Below, in pieces: positions 32,079 to 35,696 of a stretch of 35,696 nt of DNA. Made by a program: the position numbers and the translations under genes. Each line of letters opens with the position of its first letter. The stretch's first letter is position 1. Origin of the DNA: Isoptericola halalbus (GTDB taxonomy: Bacteria; Actinomycetota; Actinomycetes; Actinomycetales; Cellulomonadaceae); assembly GCA_009663185.1 (NCBI GenBank), contig VJZX01000005.1:1-35696 (forward strand), given 5' to 3'. The notes under the pieces are model-generated. The model was not told the DNA's origin. It did not search any database and worked only from the letters and a program-made list of their open reading frames with translations.

Positions 32079-33344
32079 GTGCCCACCGCCCCACGCACCC
32101 GCCGTCCGTCGTTCTGGGTCGGGCTCGGCGGTCTCGTGCTCGCGACGCTCCTCGGCCTGACCGGCGGCTGGTCCGGCGCGCTGATCCTCGCCTGCCTCTA
32201 TCTCGCGCTGTGCGCTGGCTGGGGCGTGCTCACGACGCGCACGTGGTGGGGCCCGATGCCGCGTGGCCGGGCGGCCGCGGTGGGTGGCGGGGCGCTCGTC
32301 GCGCTCGCGGTGGTCGCGGGTCTGGCCGGCGGTACGACCGCGGACGACCCGGCCGGCGGGAAGACTCCCGCCGCCGAGGTCTCGTCGTGGGGCACCCCCT
32401 CGCCGTCGGGCACGTCGTCGTCGACAGCGAGCGAAGCGCCGATCGAGAGTCCCAGCCCGGCACCGTCGCCCACCCGGCGCGACCCGGCCCCCGCCGAGAC
32501 GGCCGAGCCCGGCACCGCGCTCGCGACCGTCGCGCTGCTCGAGGTCAAGGGCCGCGCTCCGACGACCGGGTACGACCGGGACGAGTTCGGGGCGGCCTGG
32601 TCCGACGTCGACCGCAACGGCTGCGACCAGCGCAACGACGTGCTGCGACGCGACCTGACCGACGTCGTGACGAAGGCCGGCACGCACGGCTGCATCGTGC
32701 TGCGCGGCACATTCGACGACCGGTACTCCGGAGAGACGATGCCGTTCGAGCGTGGCGACGCGACCTCGGCGCTGGTCCAGATCGACCACGTCGTCGCACT
32801 GTCCGACGCGTGGCAGAAGGGCGCGCAGCGGTGGACGGAGGACAAGCGGACGCTGTTCGCCAACGACCCGCTCAACCTGCTCGCCTCCAACGGCTCGCTC
32901 AACCAGCAGAAGGGCGACGGGGACACCGCGACGTGGCTGCCGCCGAACAAGGCGTTCCGCTGCGCATACGTCGCGCGGCAGGTCGCGGTCAAGCACGCCT
33001 ACGCGCTGTGGGTCACGCCGGCCGAGCGGGACGCGATGGAGCGGGTGCTGTCCGGCTGCCCTGACAAGCGGCTGCCGACGGGCGTCCCGTCGACGCCGGC
33101 CGCTCCGCTCATGCCCGAGGCCGCCGCGCAGGAGCCCGCGGACGGCGCGGGCGCGACGCCGGACGGTGGTAGCACCGTGACCGGCGGCGACCCGAGCTGC
33201 CCCGTCAAGGGCAACCACTCGTCGTCGGGCGAGTGGATCTACCACGTGCCGAGCGGCCAGTACTACGACGTGACCGAGCCCGAGGAGTGCTTCGACACCC
33301 CGGCCGAGGCGGAGGATGCCGGGTACCGGGCATCGCAGCGGTGA
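32079..33344 (+). CDS. Membrane-anchored HNH (DUF1524-type) nuclease with C-terminal repeat domain
   Basis: A 421-residue protein. It has three hydrophobic helices (about 13-30, 32-52, 66-84), then a Ser/Pro/Thr-rich linker (residues 98-145) and the nuclease domain. The conserved line LLEVKGRAPTTGYDRDEFG, DVDRNGCDQRNDVLRRDL, QIDHVVALSDAW (D236-H237), ANDPLNLLASN and KGDGDTATWLPPNKAFRC matches the actinobacterial secreted HNH/DUF1524 family. The final 45 residues, GNHSSSGEWIYHVPSGQYY through ECFDTPAEAEDAGYR, form a small repeat domain found on other actinobacterial surface and nuclease proteins. The topology places the nuclease outside the membrane. The GTG start lacks a Shine-Dalgarno. Nucleic-acid scavenging or competition are plausible roles. 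Confidence 0.88.
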   Translation: MPTAPRTRRPSFWVGLGGLVLATLLGLTGGWSGALILACLYLALCAGWGVLTTRTWWGPMPRGRAAAVGGGALVALAVVAGLAGGTTADDPAGGKTPAAEVSSWGTPSPSGTSSSTASEAPIESPSPAPSPTRRDPAPAETAEPGTALATVALLEVKGRAPTTGYDRDEFGAAWSDVDRNGCDQRNDVLRRDLTDVVTKAGTHGCIVLRGTFDDRYSGETMPFERGDATSALVQIDHVVALSDAWQKGAQRWTEDKRTLFANDPLNLLASNGSLNQQKGDGDTATWLPPNKAFRCAYVARQVAVKHAYALWVTPAERDAMERVLSGCPDKRLPTGVPSTPAAPLMPEAAAQEPADGAGATPDGGSTVTGGDPSCPVKGNHSSSGEWIYHVPSGQYYDVTEPEECFDTPAEAEDAGYRASQR

Positions 33345-33364
33345 CACCGTGGCACGCTGTGCCC

Positions 33365-33847
33365 ATGACCACCGATGACGTCTCCGCCCTGGTCGCCGAG
33401 GTCGAGGAGCAGGAGCGCGCGCTCGTGCTGCCGCGCTTCACGCACGACGACGCGTGGCGGCTCGGCTGCCTGCTCGTCGAGCTCGCGAGCGAGCGTGGCC
33501 TCGCCGTGACGATCGACGTCCGCAAGGGCACGCAACAGGTGTTCCATGCCGCCCTGGAGGGCACGACGCCGGACAACGACTCGTGGGTCGAGCGCAAGGT
33601 CCGCGTCGTGTACCGGTTCGGCGCGTCGTCGTACCTCGTGGGCCTGCGTGCGCGGGCGAAGGGCGTCGACTTCGCCGAGCAGCACCAGCTGCCGCTGCAG
33701 GAGTACGCCGCGCACGGCGGGGCGTTCCCGGTCCGGGTCGACGGCGTGGGGGTCGTCGGCGTGGTGACCGTATCCGGGCTGCCGCAGGCGGACGACCATG
33801 CGCTCGTCGTCGAGGCGCTGCGGACCTTCGCCGGGACGCAGGGTTGA
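33365..33847 (+). CDS. UPF0303 / GlcG-HbpS-like heme-binding-type protein
   Basis: A 160-residue cytosolic protein of the UPF0303 (DUF336-like) family: FTHDDAWRLGCLLVELASERGLAVTIDV, followed by QQVFHAALEGTTPDNDSWVERK, and the C-terminal GAFPVRVDGVGVVGVVTVSGLPQADDHALVVEAL, the most conserved stretch of the family. HbpS relatives bind heme; whether this subgroup does is not settled. CACGCT lies 7 bases before the ATG (leaderless pattern). The amidohydrolase gene follows after 17 bp but has its own promoter box. Confidence 0.88.
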   Translation: MTTDDVSALVAEVEEQERALVLPRFTHDDAWRLGCLLVELASERGLAVTIDVRKGTQQVFHAALEGTTPDNDSWVERKVRVVYRFGASSYLVGLRARAKGVDFAEQHQLPLQEYAAHGGAFPVRVDGVGVVGVVTVSGLPQADDHALVVEALRTFAGTQG

Positions 33848-33852
33848 GGCTC

Positions 33853-33858
33853 TAGCGT
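33853..33858 (+). promoter_or_regulatory. -10 box of a leaderless transcript (amidohydrolase)
   Basis: TAGCGT ends 6 bases before GTG 33865 with no Shine-Dalgarno between, the clearest example of the leaderless pattern here. It decides the start in favour of 33865 over an upstream GTG at 33859. Confidence 0.6.
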
Positions 33859-33864
33859 GTGCCC

Positions 33865-35394
33865 GTGACCGCACTGCTCCTTGCGAACGCGCGCCTCGCC
33901 GAGCGCGCGGACGGCCTCGTCGACGTGCTGCTCGACGCCGGCCGCATCGCCGCCGTCGTGCCGGCCGGGTTCCCCGCCCCGGCGGCCGGCACCACCCCCG
34001 AGCGTGTCGACCTCGACGGCCGCACAGTGGTTCCCGGCCTGTGGGACGCGCACGTGCACCTGACGCAGTGGGCGCTCGTGCGGAGTCGGCTCGACGTGTC
34101 GGCCGCGACGAGCCCGGCCCACGCCGCGAGCCTCGTGCGCGCCCGGCTGGGCGACCGCCAGACTGCACCCGCCGCCGTCGGGCAGCCGCTTGTCGGCTTC
34201 GGCTTCCGCTGGGCGACGTGGGCGACCGAGCCGACGGCCGCGGTGCTCGATTCCGTCGCGGGCGATGTTCCGGTGATCCTGCTTTCGGGCGACCTGCACA
34301 GCGCCTGGGCGTCCACGGCCGGGCTGCGGTTCCTGGGGATCGACGACCACCCCACGGGCCTGCTCCGCGAGGAGGAGTGGATGGCCGCGAGCCCGCGCAT
34401 CGTCACAGTGCCCGACGACGTCGCGGACGAGCTCGTGGTCGACGCGGCGCGGGCGGCCGCGACGCGCGGGGTGGTCGGCGTCGTCGACTTCGAGGTCGCG
34501 GACAACCTCGCCGTGTGGCGGCGCCGGATCGGCCGCGGCTGGGACGGGCTGCGCGTGCGAACGGGAGTGTGGGAGCAGTTCCTCGACGCGACGATCGCCG
34601 AGGGCCTGCACGACGGTGACCGGCTCGTCGCCGGGGAGGGCCTGGTGACGCAGGGGCCGCTCAAGGTCATCAGCGACGGCTCCCTCAACACCCGCACCGC
34701 GTTCTGCTTCGACCCGTACGCCGAGAACGACCAGGACGAGGCGCACGGGATCCTCAACGTCGGTCCCGAGCACCTCGTCCCGCTCATGCGGCGCGCGCAC
34801 GCGGCCGGGCTGCGCTGCGCGATCCACGCCATCGGCGACCGTGCCAACGCGCTCGCCCTGGACGCGTTCGCGGCGTCGGGCGCACGCGGGTCGGTCGAGC
34901 ACGCGCAGCTCCTGCGCACCGACGACGTCGGGCGGTTCGCCGCGCTCGGCGTGACGGCGAGCGTCCAGCCCGAGCACGCGATGGACGACCGCGAGCTCAC
35001 CGAGCAGCTGTGGCCCGGGCGCACCGGGCGGGCGTTCCCGCTCGCCGAGCTGCGCGCGGCGGGCGTGCGGATGACGTTCGGCTCGGACGCGCCCGTCGCT
35101 CCGCTCGACCCGTGGGTCGCGATCGCCGCCGCTGTGACCCGTTCGCGCGACGGGCGCGCGCCGTGGCACCCCGAGCAGCGTCTCGACGTGCGCACCGCGC
35201 TCGAGGCGTCGGTCGGCGGGCGGTCGCTCACGCTCGACGTCGGCGGACCGGCCGACCTCGCCGTGCTCGACGCCGACCCGCTCGACGTCGATGACGCGCC
35301 CGACGTCGACGCCGCGGCCCTCGGGGCACGCCTGCGCGGCCTTCCCGTGGCCGGGACCCTGCTCGCAGGCCGCTGGACCCACCGCACCGCCTGA
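33865..35394 (+). CDS. Amidohydrolase family protein (YtcJ-like, Amidohydro_3)
   Basis: A 509-residue metal-dependent hydrolase. The first metal site is VVPGLWDAHVHLTQWA (HxH). The middle has LKVISDGSLNTRTAFCFDPY (the conserved DGSL segment), then CAIHAIGDRANALALDAF (metal-binding His), VEHAQLLRTDDVGRFAALG (His) and FGSDAPVAPLDPW (catalytic Asp). These are the standard YtcJ-type motifs. Such enzymes hydrolyse amides or imides, often with poorly known substrates. It is followed directly by a perfect 24-bp-stem hairpin. Confidence 0.92.
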   Translation: MTALLLANARLAERADGLVDVLLDAGRIAAVVPAGFPAPAAGTTPERVDLDGRTVVPGLWDAHVHLTQWALVRSRLDVSAATSPAHAASLVRARLGDRQTAPAAVGQPLVGFGFRWATWATEPTAAVLDSVAGDVPVILLSGDLHSAWASTAGLRFLGIDDHPTGLLREEEWMAASPRIVTVPDDVADELVVDAARAAATRGVVGVVDFEVADNLAVWRRRIGRGWDGLRVRTGVWEQFLDATIAEGLHDGDRLVAGEGLVTQGPLKVISDGSLNTRTAFCFDPYAENDQDEAHGILNVGPEHLVPLMRRAHAAGLRCAIHAIGDRANALALDAFAASGARGSVEHAQLLRTDDVGRFAALGVTASVQPEHAMDDRELTEQLWPGRTGRAFPLAELRAAGVRMTFGSDAPVAPLDPWVAIAAAVTRSRDGRAPWHPEQRLDVRTALEASVGGRSLTLDVGGPADLAVLDADPLDVDDAPDVDAAALGARLRGLPVAGTLLAGRWTHRTA

Positions 35395-35456
35395 GTTGTG
35401 AGCGGACTTTTGGCCCACATCGCGATGCGAAAGTGGGCCAAAAGTCCGCTCACAAC
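35395..35456. terminator. Perfect 24-bp inverted repeat after the amidohydrolase
   Basis: The arms 35395-35418 and 35433-35456 are exact reverse complements over 24 bp, with a 14-nt loop. The first base follows the TGA (35392-35394) directly. The left arm contains GGACTTTTGGCCCAC. It probably acts as a terminator, but the length and perfection exceed ordinary terminators and suggest a repeated genomic palindrome. Confidence 0.8.
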
Positions 35457-35501
35457 CCAGACGGGCAGGCGGGGTCGGCGACGGCCGGACAGACTGCCGC
35501 C

Positions 35502-35696
35502 ATGGGGACCCACCACGCGGAGCGCCGCCTGCAGGCACGGCTCGCCGAGGTCGAGGCGCGCATCGCCGCCCAGCGCCGTCTTGTCGACGGCATCGTCGAG
35601 TCCGCCCGGGACGCCAACGTCGACGACGAGCACGACCCTGAGGGCGCGACCCTCGCCTGGGAGCGCCAGCAGGCGGCGGCGCTCGCGGCCGAGGCC
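35502..35696 (+). CDS. TraR/DksA-type zinc-finger protein, N-terminus only
   Basis: The first 65 residues of a gene that runs off the right edge. The sequence LAEVEARIAAQRRLVDGIVE, then DDEHDPEGATLAWERQQAAA, is the coiled-coil and DDEHDPEGAT motif that precedes the C4 zinc finger in small actinobacterial TraR/DksA-like proteins. CAGACT lies 6 bases before the ATG, again a leaderless pattern. The zinc finger itself would be outside the window. Such proteins bind RNA polymerase or are general regulators; the exact role is unknown. Confidence 0.75.
   Translation, partial: MGTHHAERRLQARLAEVEARIAAQRRLVDGIVESARDANVDDEHDPEGATLAWERQQAAALAAEA

Noticed and set aside
30600-33347. 915-residue minus-strand frame
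   Set aside because: It is antisense to the HNH nuclease and out of frame with the MFS gene; low-complexity Arg/Gly composition.
1-35696. tRNA, rRNA or CRISPR array
   Set aside because: I saw no convincing T-arm/acceptor pairs by eye, no rRNA stretches, and no regularly spaced repeats. A covariance-model scan would be needed to exclude a tRNA fully.

Overview
The window reads as chromosomal DNA from a very GC-rich actinomycete. Third positions are strongly G/C, GTG starts are common, many genes lack a Shine-Dalgarno and appear leaderless, and lipoprotein and Tat signals are typical of the group. A rhamnogalacturonan-type acetylesterase, an orphan sugar-binding lipoprotein with LacI control, and the general gene style suggest a Cellulomonas-like member of the Micrococcales. 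That placement is inference; no rRNA or other marker gene is present.

Layout. 1-436: edge of a type VII-like (WXG-like) gene pair, minus strand. 560-5806: TPR-LuxR regulator, methyltransferase, two hypothetical proteins and an APH-fold kinase. 5781-10763: TOPRIM remnant, then a sugar/polyol unit on the minus strand (LacI repressor, tandem operators, sugar-binding lipoprotein, two Gfo/Idh/MocA dehydrogenases). 10861-11914: HTH gene behind a strong leader hairpin, then a decayed Phd-VapC toxin-antitoxin pair. 12011-15760: alpha/beta hydrolase, GNAT, a displaced copy of the hydrolase 3' end, a PUA-like/HNH endonuclease of lower GC, a membrane-anchored HExxH protein, and a displaced copy of a flavoprotein 3' end. 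15810-19191: DUF4097 protein plus DrrAB-type ABC exporter, with a divergent regulator that joins an IS30-like HTH to a MarR-like winged helix; the shared promoter region carries GTTGCAAC palindromes. 19208-22667: flavin monooxygenase-like protein, AI-2E family transporter, MerR-TipAS regulator with a classic 19-bp-spaced promoter. 22668-24953: composite inverted repeat, hypothetical gene, Fic remnant, HIT hydrolase, IS481-family remnant. 25014-29345: pectin-type acetylesterase, serine-hydrolase-like protein, complete polar amino-acid ABC importer. 29609-35696: AraC regulator, MFS exporter, membrane HNH (DUF1524-type) nuclease, UPF0303 protein, YtcJ-like amidohydrolase, a 24-bp perfect hairpin, and the start of a TraR/DksA-type zinc-finger gene.

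Working units. The LacI, binding protein and dehydrogenase genes form one sugar regulon that must borrow permeases from elsewhere. The DUF4097/ABC/regulator block looks like a self-regulated export or envelope-stress module. The amino-acid importer has the usual binding protein, hairpin, permease, ATPase order.

The most unusual features are structural. Two gene 3' ends (the hydrolase and the flavoprotein) each have a displaced partial copy further downstream in the same orientation, with a gene cassette in between. At least four other genes survive only as remnants (TOPRIM, Phd-VapC, Fic, IS481). I see no integrase, CRISPR array, tRNA or complete insertion sequence.
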